Assembly: GCA_016929035.1 (NCBI GenBank)
Contig: JAFGJP010000220.1
Location: 1 to 6,787, forward strand
Source: Candidatus Auribacterota bacterium
GTDB taxonomy: Bacteria > Auribacterota > JAFGBW01 > JAFGJP01
Length of the DNA stretch: 6,787 nucleotides
Direction of reading: 5' to 3'
Shown here in pieces: positions 1 to 6,036 of the stretch. The position numbers and the translations under genes were made by a program. Under the pieces are notes generated by a model. It saw only the letters and a list, made by a program, of their open reading frames with translations, had not been told where the DNA came from and made no database searches. Position 1 is the first letter of the stretch, and the number at the start of each line of letters is the position of its first letter.

Positions 1-84
1 AAAAAAGAAAAAAATAGATGATAGAAGAAAGTCAAAATTTTGAAGAGGAAAAACAGAAGAAATGTTAGCCGCGAAGAACGCTAA
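1..84. repeat. Left copy of exact 84-bp terminal direct repeat
   Basis: These bases are identical to 6704-6787. The match starts at the first base of the window and ends at its last base, which is what an untrimmed circular contig looks like. The sequence is purine-rich, contains the 12-bp palindrome TCAAAATTTTGA (32-43), and ends inside a GCCGCGAA-type repeat. No ORF of note lies in it. A dispersed genomic repeat that broke the assembly at both ends is the alternative reading. Confidence 0.93.
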
Positions 85-94
85 GGGCCGCGAA
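68..94. repeat. GCCGCGAA degenerate intergenic repeat
   Basis: GCCGCGAA occurs at 68-75 and again at 87-94, separated by GAACGCTAAGG. The first unit also closes the window at its right end, as part of the 84-bp terminal repeat. This looks like one of several short degenerate repeat families that fill the spacers here. No function is visible. Confidence 0.55.
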
Positions 95-120
95 AAAAGT
101 AAAGAAACTTAATGAATCGA

Positions 121-208
121 TGGGCTATGGTCTGTGGACTATCGACGATGGACAATTTAAATCTTTGCTATTAATATCGTGTATCTTGAATCTTGAATCG
201 TGTATCTG
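121..208. repeat. Two degenerate short-repeat families before the aminotransferase
   Basis: Positions 121-152 are built of CTATGG/TCTGTGG/CTATCGACGATGG-like words. Positions 174-208 are built of ATCGTGTATC and CTTGAATC words; TCTTGAA occurs twice in a row. The second family recurs at 1497-1530, and inverted at about 6648-6675. The repeats run to within about a dozen bases of the aminotransferase start and leave no obvious promoter or ribosome binding site. Confidence 0.6.
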
Positions 209-219
209 GTGTTAATACC

Positions 220-1305
220 ATGCAATTCATAGACCTTCAAAAGCAATACCAGGCGTACAAAAATGAGATCGATAAAGAGATCCATGAAGTCCTGGACACG
301 TCTCAATACATCCTGGGAGGGAAAGTCACAGAGCTTGAGGAAAAGCTGGCCTCTTATGCAGGTGTCAAACATGCTCTTGGCGTATCGAGCGGGACAGATG
401 CCCTTCTCATGGCTCTTATGGCAAAAGGTATTGAGGGAGGGGATGAGATCATCACAACGCCTTTTACGTTTATCGCCACAGCTGAAGTTATCTCTTTAGT
501 GGGCGCAAAGCCTGTTTTTGCAGATATCAGGGAAGATACATATAATATTGACCCATCTCAAATAAGAGATAAAATCACGCCTCATACAAAGGGCATCATT
601 GGTGTGGATATTTTTGGACAGTGCGCGGATTACGACGAGATCAACCAGATAGCTGAAGAAAACAGTCTTTTTGTCATAGAAGATGCGGCTCAATCCTTTG
701 GTGCTGAGTACAAGGGAAAGAAGTCCTGTTCCCTGGCCGAGATCACCTGCACGTCTTTTTTTCCGGCCAAGCCGCTTGGATGCTACGGCGACGGGGGAAT
801 GGTCTTTACTGATGACGACTATTTGTATAACAAGATGAAGTCCATTCGCGTTCACGGACAGGGGAGCGATAAGTACGATAATATCCGTATTGGGATCAAT
901 GGCCGGCTTGATACCCTGCAGGCAGCTGTACTCTTGGCAAAATTGCCCCATTTTGATGAGGAGCTCGAAAAAAGGCAGGGGATAGCCAGGTATTATAATG
1001 AAAAGTTAAAAGATTTTTTTATTACTCCAAAGGTATTGGATTTTAATCTCTCTGTATATGCGCAGTACTGCCTCAGGACAAAGAAAAGAGAAGATGTTTT
1101 AAAGAAATTAAAGGAAAGCTATATTCCAACAGCCATTTATTATCCCAGGCCCCTTCATCTCATGGCAGCCTATGAAAACCTTCCTTACATGCTGGGTGAT
1201 TTCCCAATAAGCGAAAAGGTAGCTGAAGAGATCTTTGCCCTACCCATGCATCCGTTTCTGAATCAGGAAGAACAGGATAAGATCATTAAAGCTCTATTAG
1301 GTTAA
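220..1305 (+). CDS. DegT/DnrJ/EryC1/StrS-family PLP-dependent sugar aminotransferase (WbpE/WlbC-like)
   Basis: A fold-type I, PLP-dependent aminotransferase that would move an amino group from an amino acid, typically glutamate, to a keto-sugar nucleotide in the cytoplasm, supplying amino sugars for a surface glycan. From the ATG at 220 it has 361 residues, full length for the family. It opens with FIDLQKQY. SGTDA (57-61) and EDAAQSFG (154-161) are PLP-site motifs, and the expected Schiff-base lysine is K184 in SFFPAKPLGCYGDGG. The GINGRLDTLQAA motif is at 225-236. TTPFTFIATAEVI (79-91) and the K184 region resemble WbpE/WlbC, which act on UDP-3-keto-N-acetylglucosaminuronate, so that substrate is plausible but not proven. 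The frame is open upstream to a TTG at 193, but that lies in repeat DNA; family alignment favours 220. No good Shine-Dalgarno sequence is visible before either start. A terminator follows. Confidence 0.93.
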   Translation: MQFIDLQKQYQAYKNEIDKEIHEVLDTSQYILGGKVTELEEKLASYAGVKHALGVSSGTDALLMALMAKGIEGGDEIITTPFTFIATAEVISLVGAKPVFADIREDTYNIDPSQIRDKITPHTKGIIGVDIFGQCADYDEINQIAEENSLFVIEDAAQSFGAEYKGKKSCSLAEITCTSFFPAKPLGCYGDGGMVFTDDDYLYNKMKSIRVHGQGSDKYDNIRIGINGRLDTLQAAVLLAKLPHFDEELEKRQGIARYYNEKLKDFFITPKVLDFNLSVYAQYCLRTKKREDVLKKLKESYIPTAIYYPRPLHLMAAYENLPYMLGDFPISEKVAEEIFALPMHPFLNQEEQDKIIKALLG

Positions 1306-1363
1306 TATATAAACTGTTAATATATAAATTAATATAACTCATTGTAGAGTGCGTATTAATACA

Positions 1364-1403
1364 TGAGACAAAACCTTTCCGAAAGGTTTTGTCTCATTTT
1401 TTT
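1364..1403 (+). terminator. Strong intrinsic terminator after the aminotransferase
   Basis: The arms 1364-1379 (TGAGACAAAACCTTTC) and 1381-1396 are perfect reverse complements with a single base between, so the innermost pairs must open to form the loop. Seven T follow at 1397-1403. It lies 58 bases after the aminotransferase stop and points the right way. The 10-bp palindrome GTATTAATAC (1353-1362) sits just before it. A 33/36 identical copy of this hairpin lies at 2373-2408. Confidence 0.88.
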
Positions 1404-1441
1404 GTGAGTTTATTGTGAATATCTTCTTTATTGCGTCTAAC

Positions 1442-1649
1442 GTCCAAGCGAAGCGGACATCCATCATCCCACTGCTTTTTCTCTGCCTTCTGTTTTTATC
1501 CTGTATCGTGTATCCTGTATCTTGAATCTGTCTTCTGTCCTGCGTCCTGCCTGTCCTGAGCACTTCGACAAGCTCAGCATAAACTCTCTCGAAGGATATC
1601 TTGCATCCAGTATCTTGAAAATCCTGAGCGAACGAAGTGAGTCGAAGGA
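1442..1649. repeat. Repeat-filled spacer between aminotransferase and CsgG-like gene
   Basis: No gene is supported in 1404-1653. GTCC/GGAC bracket an AAGCGAAGC word at 1442-1458. From 1497 to 1560 there are TATCCTGTATC, TATCTTGAATC and TGTCCTG words. Two related units that begin TCCTGAGC and end TCGAAGGA follow, at 1554-1596 and 1622-1649. The first can fold, since CTGAGC (1556-1561) pairs with GCTCAG (1572-1577). The array stops four bases before the stop codon of the minus-strand gene. An ORF can be read through on the plus strand, but its codons follow the repeats and it is not a credible protein. Confidence 0.7.
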
Positions 1650-1653
1650 CTAT

Positions 1654-2295
1654 CTACTCTTTAAAAGGTGCGTCTTTAGCTATCTTGTAAGCCATTTCTT
1701 TGACAGCAGTCTTGATGGCTTCAGCTATGAGATCTTCCGAACTTTTGGCGTCATCTTTAACAGCAACAAGAGCCTGTTTTTTAGCTGTTTTTTCCTCGCC
1801 GGTCCATTTGGAAATGACCATGATCTCCCCAGTAGAAACATGCACAACACGGGCTTCGAGAGCAAGTTTCAAGTAAGTCTCCTGCTTTGAAATAAGCCCA
1901 AGGCTTCTTTTTTCCGTGTGCTGGGAAATATCCACAATACTTCCGACAAGCATGAGTTCAGCCCCAAGCTGGTTTCCGATCTTATCGATGGTTTCATTCT
2001 TAAAGTAGTCAGTTGTCTGTACCTGGAGCTCTCCAAGAAGAGCGCTCAGTTTTTCACGTTCAATGAGCCTGTACCTGCCATAGGAGAAGATCTCGTTGAT
2101 GAGCTGGTCAGCTATTTGGTTGCCGAGATAGGCATAGCTCCCTTCCTTTGTTTTGTCCTCAAACGGCATGACCGCCATGAGGTAACGCTTATTGAAAGGA
2201 TAAGATTCGAGTTCCTCGTTTTCTTTTGCCTGAGCGGCTAAAGGATAAAGAAATAAAAATAAAAGAACAGAAAGCTGTAAAATTGATTTTTTCAT
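1654..2295 (-). CDS. Secreted CsgG/FlgO-like family protein, no lipobox
   Basis: A 213-residue exported protein. Residues 1-23 form a classical signal peptide (MKK, then a Leu/Phe-rich core, then AQA before K24), so it should be released into the periplasm. The body resembles the CsgG/FlgO/TolB N-terminal-like fold: LMAVMPFEDKT (39-49), YLGNQIADQLINEIF (56-70), RYRLIEREKL (74-83), LGAELMLVGSIVDIS (110-124), and a conserved-looking ARVVHVSTGEIM (148-159). CsgG itself is a longer outer-membrane lipoprotein; this protein contains no cysteine at all, so it cannot be lipidated and is probably soluble. GGAG on the minus strand (2301-2304), five bases before the ATG, supports the start. It runs against its neighbours and lies between two near-identical hairpins, so it is its own unit. 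Its role in glycan export or envelope upkeep is guesswork. Confidence 0.82.
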   Translation of the reverse strand: MKKSILQLSVLLFLFLYPLAAQAKENEELESYPFNKRYLMAVMPFEDKTKEGSYAYLGNQIADQLINEIFSYGRYRLIEREKLSALLGELQVQTTDYFKNETIDKIGNQLGAELMLVGSIVDISQHTEKRSLGLISKQETYLKLALEARVVHVSTGEIMVISKWTGEEKTAKKQALVAVKDDAKSSEDLIAEAIKTAVKEMAYKIAKDAPFKE

Positions 2296-2372
2296 ATATG
2301 CTCCATAAATATTAAAGGTAATGGTTCATTAATATTTTATAATGGATTTATTATAAAAATGACACAAAAAAT

Positions 2373-2408
2373 AAGACAAAACCTTTTGGAAAGGTTTTGT
2401 CTCATTTT
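2373..2408. terminator. Second copy of the terminator-like hairpin, possibly bidirectional
   Basis: A 13-bp perfect stem (2374-2386 with 2390-2402) closes a TGG loop. Four T follow on the plus strand; on the minus strand a run of six T follows a few bases beyond the stem. The 36 bases match 1365-1400 at 33 positions, and two of the three differences are in the loop. No gene visibly needs termination here. It sits upstream of both the minus-strand CsgG-like gene and the regulator promoter, so it may insulate them or be part of a repeated element. Confidence 0.65.
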
Positions 2409-2410
2409 GG

Positions 2411-2535
2411 GGTATCCTGATGTCCTGATAATCTGATCTTCTAATACCCTACTTCCTGATAACCCGATAATAGGATATCCTACACACCTATTCTTATATG
2501 TCTTGTGTCATGAGTTCTTGTGTCTAGAGTCTTTC
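2411..2535. repeat. Degenerate TCCTGATAATCTGAT and TCTTGTGTC repeats
   Basis: From about 2411 to 2485 the sequence is built of loosely repeated TATCCTGAT, GTCCTGATAA, TCTGATC and CCCGATAATAGG words. From 2499 to 2532 it switches to GTCTTGTGTC and TTCTTGTGTCTAGAGTC words. These are different families from those at 1497-1649. Nothing coding is visible in this spacer, and the regulator promoter begins right after it. Confidence 0.5.
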
Positions 2536-2548
2536 TTTTATTTCCCCC

Positions 2549-2577
2549 TTGACCTTTGTACAATATTGCTTTAATAT
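2549..2577 (+). promoter_or_regulatory. Sigma-70-type promoter of the EPS regulator
   Basis: TTGACC at 2549-2554 and TAATAT at 2572-2577 are separated by exactly 17 bases, each one base off consensus. The start of transcription would fall at about 2583-2586, directly before the ATG at 2587, so the transcript should be leaderless or nearly so. It is the clearest promoter in the window and could drive the regulator and the genes after it. Confidence 0.68.
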
Positions 2578-2586
2578 GTTCAGCTC

Positions 2587-2937
2587 ATGAACAAATCCTA
2601 TAATCACAGGGACCAGGAACATTCTTTAGAAGTTCTCAATGTGCTGGAAAGCAATTCTGCCTCTACACAGAGGGAGTTATCCCAGCGCGTGGACGTCAGC
2701 CTGGGAAAGATCAATTTTCTTCTCTCTTCTCTTATCAATGCCGGATATATTAAAGCAAAAAAATTTAAAAATTCTAAAAATAAAATGGCATATCTTTATA
2801 TCTTGACTCCCAAAGGCCTGAGGCAAAAGGCGTTTTTGACAAAAAAGTTTTTGGACAGGAAAACTCAGGAATATAAAGAACTTAAAAGAGAGATCGAAGA
2901 GCTGAGAAACCGTATATCCTTTGATAAAAAGGGATAG
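2587..2937 (+). CDS. MarR-type EPS-associated transcriptional regulator
   Basis: A 116-residue winged-helix DNA-binding protein. The helix-turn-helix lies at about residues 26-60 (STQRELSQRVDVSLGKINF, then a helix ending NAGYIKAKKF), and a beta wing with YILTPKGLRQK ends near residue 81. A charged helix, probably coiled coil for dimerisation (KTQEYKELKREIEELRNRI, 92-110), closes it. Size, this C-terminal helix and the position just before a Wzz gene match the small MarR family described beside exopolysaccharide loci, so control of this locus is likely; the ligand is unknown. There is no Shine-Dalgarno sequence before the ATG, and the promoter's -10 box ends nine bases upstream, so translation is probably leaderless. 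No nearby in-frame start offers a better ribosome binding site. The gap to the next gene is 137 bp. Confidence 0.85.
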   Translation: MNKSYNHRDQEHSLEVLNVLESNSASTQRELSQRVDVSLGKINFLLSSLINAGYIKAKKFKNSKNKMAYLYILTPKGLRQKAFLTKKFLDRKTQEYKELKREIEELRNRISFDKKG

Positions 2938-3074
2938 TCTTTCAAATTTGAGTTTGATGACTTTATTGTAGCTTATATGTGTAAGTGAGAGAGACGGAGT
3001 CTGGAAAAAAACATTGAAATTTAATAGGTACTGAAGAATAATGTTGTCTTATCCTGCAAAGAGGGGGCCTGCAT

Positions 3075-4067
3075 ATGAATGAACAAAAAGAATTTTTGGA
3101 TTTTGATTTTAAATATTATTTACAGGTTATAAAAAATAAAATTTGGTTAATCGTCTCGGTTTTTTTTCTAATAGCCATTCTGGGCGCAGTATTTGCATTT
3201 CTTCTGCCGAGAAAATATGAAGTGACACAACTGTTTTCTTTACCAGCGGGTTATTACAATGAATATCTTGACAGCGCGAGAGATATCGAAAGAAAGATAT
3301 CAGGAGATTATTACAATCAAGCTATAATTAAAGAACTGGATATTTTAAACAGTCAGAAAATTAATCTAAGGATAATCAAGCAAAAAAGAAATGATGCGAT
3401 CCGTGTTTCTCTATTTGTGCCTGACGATGAAATAGAGACTGCTATAAAGATAATGAACAGTCTTATCAGACAGCTTGAAAAAGACTATGCAAAAGATATA
3501 ACAATCAGAAAGCAGGATTTTCAAAATGAGATCATGAAAAGGAGGTACAAGATCAAAGGTCTTGAAGAAGAAAGGGTTCAAATAAAGAATAAGATTTCCC
3601 TTCAGGAAAAACAGGTCGAAGATAACAACCTCAGGATCGAATTTTTGGAGAAGATTTTATATTCCTATCAGAAAAAATTGGGAATAAGCGAACAGGGCGA
3701 GAAAAGCATGTTTTTAGATAATTCTTCAATACCCATGGAGGAGTTGTATTATTATTTTTCAATTGAAAAGAAGGTGCAAGACCTAAAGGCGCAAAACATG
3801 AACTTCCATGAGATAAACAGATCTCTTAATGCAAGAGAAAGAAAAGAAATTCCTGCTGAGATAGAGATCAATAAAAGTGAAATCAAAAACATTATATTAA
3901 AAAAGAGCTATATAAAGAACGTGAGACAGATCCATAAGCCTTATGCAAGTGAGGCTCCTGTTAAGCCTGACAGGAAAAAGATTATCGTCATGTCTGTGTT
4001 TATAGGAGCATTTATCAGCCTGTTTTTTGCTTTTTTAAGCGAATTTATTAAAACGGAAGTCGTGTGA
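3075..4067 (+). CDS. wzz: Wzz-type polysaccharide chain-length determinant (polysaccharide co-polymerase)
   Basis: An inner-membrane protein of 330 residues that would set polymer length together with a Wzy polymerase or act in glycan export. It has the family layout: a short cytoplasmic N-terminus (DFDFKYYLQVIKNKIW), a first membrane helix at about 24-44, a large periplasmic part rich in charged coiled coil (roughly 145-200), a proline motif PVKPDRKK (295-302), and a second membrane helix at about 303-322 followed by SEFIKTEVV. There is no Walker motif or tyrosine tail, so it is not a fused BY-kinase. A GA-rich Shine-Dalgarno sequence (GAGGGGG, 3061-3067) lies eight bases before the ATG. sat starts 36 bases after its stop, so the two are probably co-transcribed. 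The exact subgroup, O-antigen or EPS type, cannot be told from this alone. Confidence 0.88.
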   Translation: MNEQKEFLDFDFKYYLQVIKNKIWLIVSVFFLIAILGAVFAFLLPRKYEVTQLFSLPAGYYNEYLDSARDIERKISGDYYNQAIIKELDILNSQKINLRIIKQKRNDAIRVSLFVPDDEIETAIKIMNSLIRQLEKDYAKDITIRKQDFQNEIMKRRYKIKGLEEERVQIKNKISLQEKQVEDNNLRIEFLEKILYSYQKKLGISEQGEKSMFLDNSSIPMEELYYYFSIEKKVQDLKAQNMNFHEINRSLNARERKEIPAEIEINKSEIKNIILKKSYIKNVRQIHKPYASEAPVKPDRKKIIVMSVFIGAFISLFFAFLSEFIKTEVV

Positions 4068-4103
4068 TTTTGAAAGTCAATATAAAAGGAAGAGGAGAGT
4101 GCG

Positions 4104-5252
4104 ATGATAAGTAATGTTCATGGAGGAAGAATAGTTGAAAAAATTCTGGGTTCTAAAAAGGCTGATGATATAAAGAAAAGCTCAGCCGAATATCCGAATA
4201 TGGAAGTCACTTACGATAAGGTCCAGGAAATACTCAATATCACAACAGGAGTCTTTAGCCCTCTGGAAGGATTCATGAATGAAGAGGATTATAAAAGCGT
4301 AATTATCCGTTCCCGGCTGGCAAGCGACATTCCGTGGACTATTCCTATTGTCCTGGATATTACAGGAGAAATATCAGAAAGACTCGGGAAGGGAGATGAT
4401 CTTCTCCTGACATACGAACAAAAGCCTCTTGCCTTGATGAAGGTTGAAGACATTTTCAGTTTTGATAAAACAGAGTATTCAAAAAGCGTTTTTGGGACTG
4501 ATGACAGAAGCCATCCCGGAGTAAGAAAAGTTTTTGAGATGAAAGATGTTCTCATCGGCGGCACAGTCGAACTCATCGAAGAGCCAAAGACAGATTTCTA
4601 TCAATTTACATTAAAGCCAAAAGAAACGCGGGTCCTTTTCAAGGAAAAGGGCTGGCAGGACGTTGTCGGATTCCAGACGAGGAACGTTCCTCATCTCGGG
4701 CATGAATATGTACAGAAAACCGCGCTTTCGTTTGTTGACGGGCTTTTCATCAATCCTGTTATCGGTAGAAAAAAGAAGGGTGATTTTAAAGATGAAGCGA
4801 TCATAGCCTCGTACCAGGAACTCATGAAGCACTACTATTTGAAAGAAAGGGCTGTGATGGCTGTTTTGCATACTGAGATGCGGTACGCAGGGCCAAAGGA
4901 GGCTATTCATCATGCTATCATGAGAAAGAACTTTGGATGTACGCATTTCATTATTGGAAGAGACCACGCTGGGGTCGGCAGTTTTTACGATCCTTTTGCC
5001 GCACACAGGATCTTTGATGAATTTCCTGATCTGGGCATTGTCCCCATCTTTTTCAGCTCTTTTTTCTATTGCAAGAGATGCAGCAGTATAGAGAACGATA
5101 AGACCTGTCCTCATCCGGATACAGACCGTATCAATTTCAGCGGGACGAAAATAAGGGATTATCTGGTAAAGGGAGAAGTTCCACCTGAAAGCATGATGAG
5201 AAAAGAAGTCTCTGAAGTTATTCTTTCTTATGAGAATCCTTTTGTGGAATAA
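4104..5252 (+). CDS. sat: Sulfate adenylyltransferase (ATP sulfurylase, homo-oligomeric type)
   Basis: Makes adenosine 5'-phosphosulfate (APS) and pyrophosphate from ATP and sulfate (EC 2.7.7.4). The 382 residues fit the single-chain Sat type, not CysD/CysN. An N-terminal PUA-like domain (about 1-165, with TGVFSPLEGFM at 48-58) is followed by the catalytic domain with QTRNVPHLGH (191-200; substrate and ATP-binding QxRN and HxGH), GRDHAGVG (285-292) and FSGTKIRDYL (345-354). C323, C326, C335 and H337 form a Cys-x2-Cys-x8-Cys plus His set like the zinc site known in some bacterial Sats. AGGAG (4093-4097), six bases before the ATG, supports the start. There are no apr or dsr genes here, and cysC lies downstream, so it probably feeds PAPS synthesis for sulfation or assimilation, not sulfate respiration. 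Its TAA stop is the exact point where the repeat element begins. Confidence 0.96.
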   Translation: MISNVHGGRIVEKILGSKKADDIKKSSAEYPNMEVTYDKVQEILNITTGVFSPLEGFMNEEDYKSVIIRSRLASDIPWTIPIVLDITGEISERLGKGDDLLLTYEQKPLALMKVEDIFSFDKTEYSKSVFGTDDRSHPGVRKVFEMKDVLIGGTVELIEEPKTDFYQFTLKPKETRVLFKEKGWQDVVGFQTRNVPHLGHEYVQKTALSFVDGLFINPVIGRKKKGDFKDEAIIASYQELMKHYYLKERAVMAVLHTEMRYAGPKEAIHHAIMRKNFGCTHFIIGRDHAGVGSFYDPFAAHRIFDEFPDLGIVPIFFSSFFYCKRCSSIENDKTCPHPDTDRINFSGTKIRDYLVKGEVPPESMMRKEVSEVILSYENPFVE

Positions 5253-5339
5253 CGCAGATTAACGCAGATCTAACGCAGATTGACGCAGATATATAAAACG
5301 CAGATTGACGCATATATAAAAACGCAGATGGTCGCGGAT
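5251..5339 (+). repeat. Left ACGCAGAT array
   Basis: ACGCAGAT stands at 5252, 5262, 5273, 5283, 5298 and 5322, with the variants ACGCATAT (5308) and TCGCGGAT (5332), spaced 10 to 15 bases apart. The first unit overlaps the sat stop codon. Spacing is irregular and there are no unique spacers, so this is not CRISPR. The first 40 bases are the left arm of the long inverted repeat. Confidence 0.85.
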
Positions 5340-5354
5340 ACAAGGAAAAATTAA

Positions 5355-5780
5355 ATGGATGCGAATCAAAAAGAAGTAAAGGATGTGGATTTCTTATATA
5401 AAGATTTATCTTATAGATTAGTAGGCTGTTTTTATGAGGTTTATAATGAGCTTGGACCTGCACATAAAGAGCAGATTTATCATAAAGCGTTAAAGCTTTC
5501 TTTTGATAGTATTGGTATTGATTATCAAAGTAAAAAGAGATTAGATATTTATTTTAGAGATCAAGCTGTAGGGATTTACGAGCCTGATTTTATTATCGAA
5601 GATAGAATCATTGTTGAATTAAAGTCTGTTTTGATCATGCCAAGCGTATTTGAGCAACAACTTTTTTATTATTTAAAAGGAACTGATTACAAAGTAGGCT
5701 ATTTAGTGAATTTCGGCAGTGAGAAGATAGATATAAGAAGAAGAGTATACGAAACAGCAAGAAAACAAAAATCTGCATAA
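5355..5780 (+). CDS. GxxExxY family protein, PD-(D/E)XK nuclease-like
   Basis: A 141-residue protein of the small GxxExxY family, whose fold belongs to the PD-(D/E)XK nuclease superfamily; its cellular job is unknown. The name motif is at 36-42 as AHKEQIY, following NELGP, so E39 and Y42 are kept but the first glycine is alanine. The catalytic pattern is present: EPDFII with D78, then VELK with E88 and K90, then EQQLFYYLK (100-108) with a family glutamine. GYLVNFG (115-121) is a typical core strand. AAGGA (5342-5346) lies eight bases before the ATG. The last codons and stop (AAATCTGCATAA) are themselves a variant of the flanking repeat. It is visibly more AT-rich in codon use than sat or cysC, as expected of an acquired gene. 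It could be a nuclease that mobilises or maintains its surrounding repeats; that is inference. Confidence 0.88.
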   Translation: MDANQKEVKDVDFLYKDLSYRLVGCFYEVYNELGPAHKEQIYHKALKLSFDSIGIDYQSKKRLDIYFRDQAVGIYEPDFIIEDRIIVELKSVLIMPSVFEQQLFYYLKGTDYKVGYLVNFGSEKIDIRRRVYETARKQKSA

Positions 5781-5798
5781 GAAACGCAGATGCGTTAG

Positions 5799-5908
5799 AA
5801 CACAGATAGTCGCATAAAAAAATAGTCGAAGAATGATAATTTAATCATATTAAAATAAGTAGTATCTGCGTGAATCCGCGTTAGATTCGCGTAAATCTGC
5901 GTTCAATA
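5799..5908 (+). repeat. Right-end repeat, copy A
   Basis: First of two tandem copies at the right end of the element. Positions 5838-5908 match 5966-6036 at 70 of 71 bases (only 5895 differs). Weaker similarity reaches back to AACACAGATAGTCGCA (5799-5814). The unit holds the palindrome TTAATCATATTAA (5841-5853) and the inverted ATCTGCGT arm (5864-5903). Confidence 0.9.
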
Positions 5909-5931
5909 TAGACGCAAATAATCGCAGATCA

Positions 5932-6036
5932 AACACAGATAGTCGCAGATAAAAAAGAACAATAAAATTTAATCATATTAAAATAAGTAGTATCTGCGTG
6001 AATCCGCGTTAGATTCGCGTAATTCTGCGTTCAATA
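5932..6036 (+). repeat. Right-end repeat, copy B, next to cysC
   Basis: Second tandem copy, starting AACACAGATAGTCGCA and ending exactly where the cysC Shine-Dalgarno sequence begins. It is shifted 128 bases from copy A over the highly conserved part (5966-6036). It forms the right edge of the putative insertion. High identity between copies points to a recent duplication. Confidence 0.9.

Noticed and set aside
193..219. TTG start for the aminotransferase, adding nine residues
   Set aside because: The extension is encoded by the repeat words and the family normally begins just before FIDL, matching the ATG at 220.
496..951. Minus-strand ORF of 151 residues inside the aminotransferase
   Set aside because: It is antisense to a full-length conserved enzyme and shows no recognisable domain.
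1522..1890. Plus-strand ORF of 122 residues
   Set aside because: It begins in repeat DNA and then runs antisense through the CsgG-like gene, whose signal peptide, ribosome site and motifs are convincing.
2954..2979. A second promoter before wzz (TTGATG ... TATATG)
   Set aside because: The spacing between the boxes is only about 14 bases, too short for a normal sigma-70 promoter, and no better pair is visible in the gap.
3075..4067. Wzz fused to a tyrosine autokinase
   Set aside because: The protein ends nine residues or so after the second membrane helix and has no Walker A/B motifs or tyrosine cluster.
4611..5114. Minus-strand ORF of 167 residues inside sat
   Set aside because: It is a mirror of the conserved sat coding frame with no family resemblance.
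4104..5252. Sat as part of dissimilatory sulfate reduction
   Set aside because: No aprAB, dsr or qmo genes are present and the direct partner is cysC, which diverts APS to PAPS.
5251..6031. CRISPR array, because of many short repeats
   Set aside because: Unit spacing is irregular (10-15 bases), repeats are only 8-10 bases and degenerate, there are no unique spacers of constant length, and no cas gene is present.
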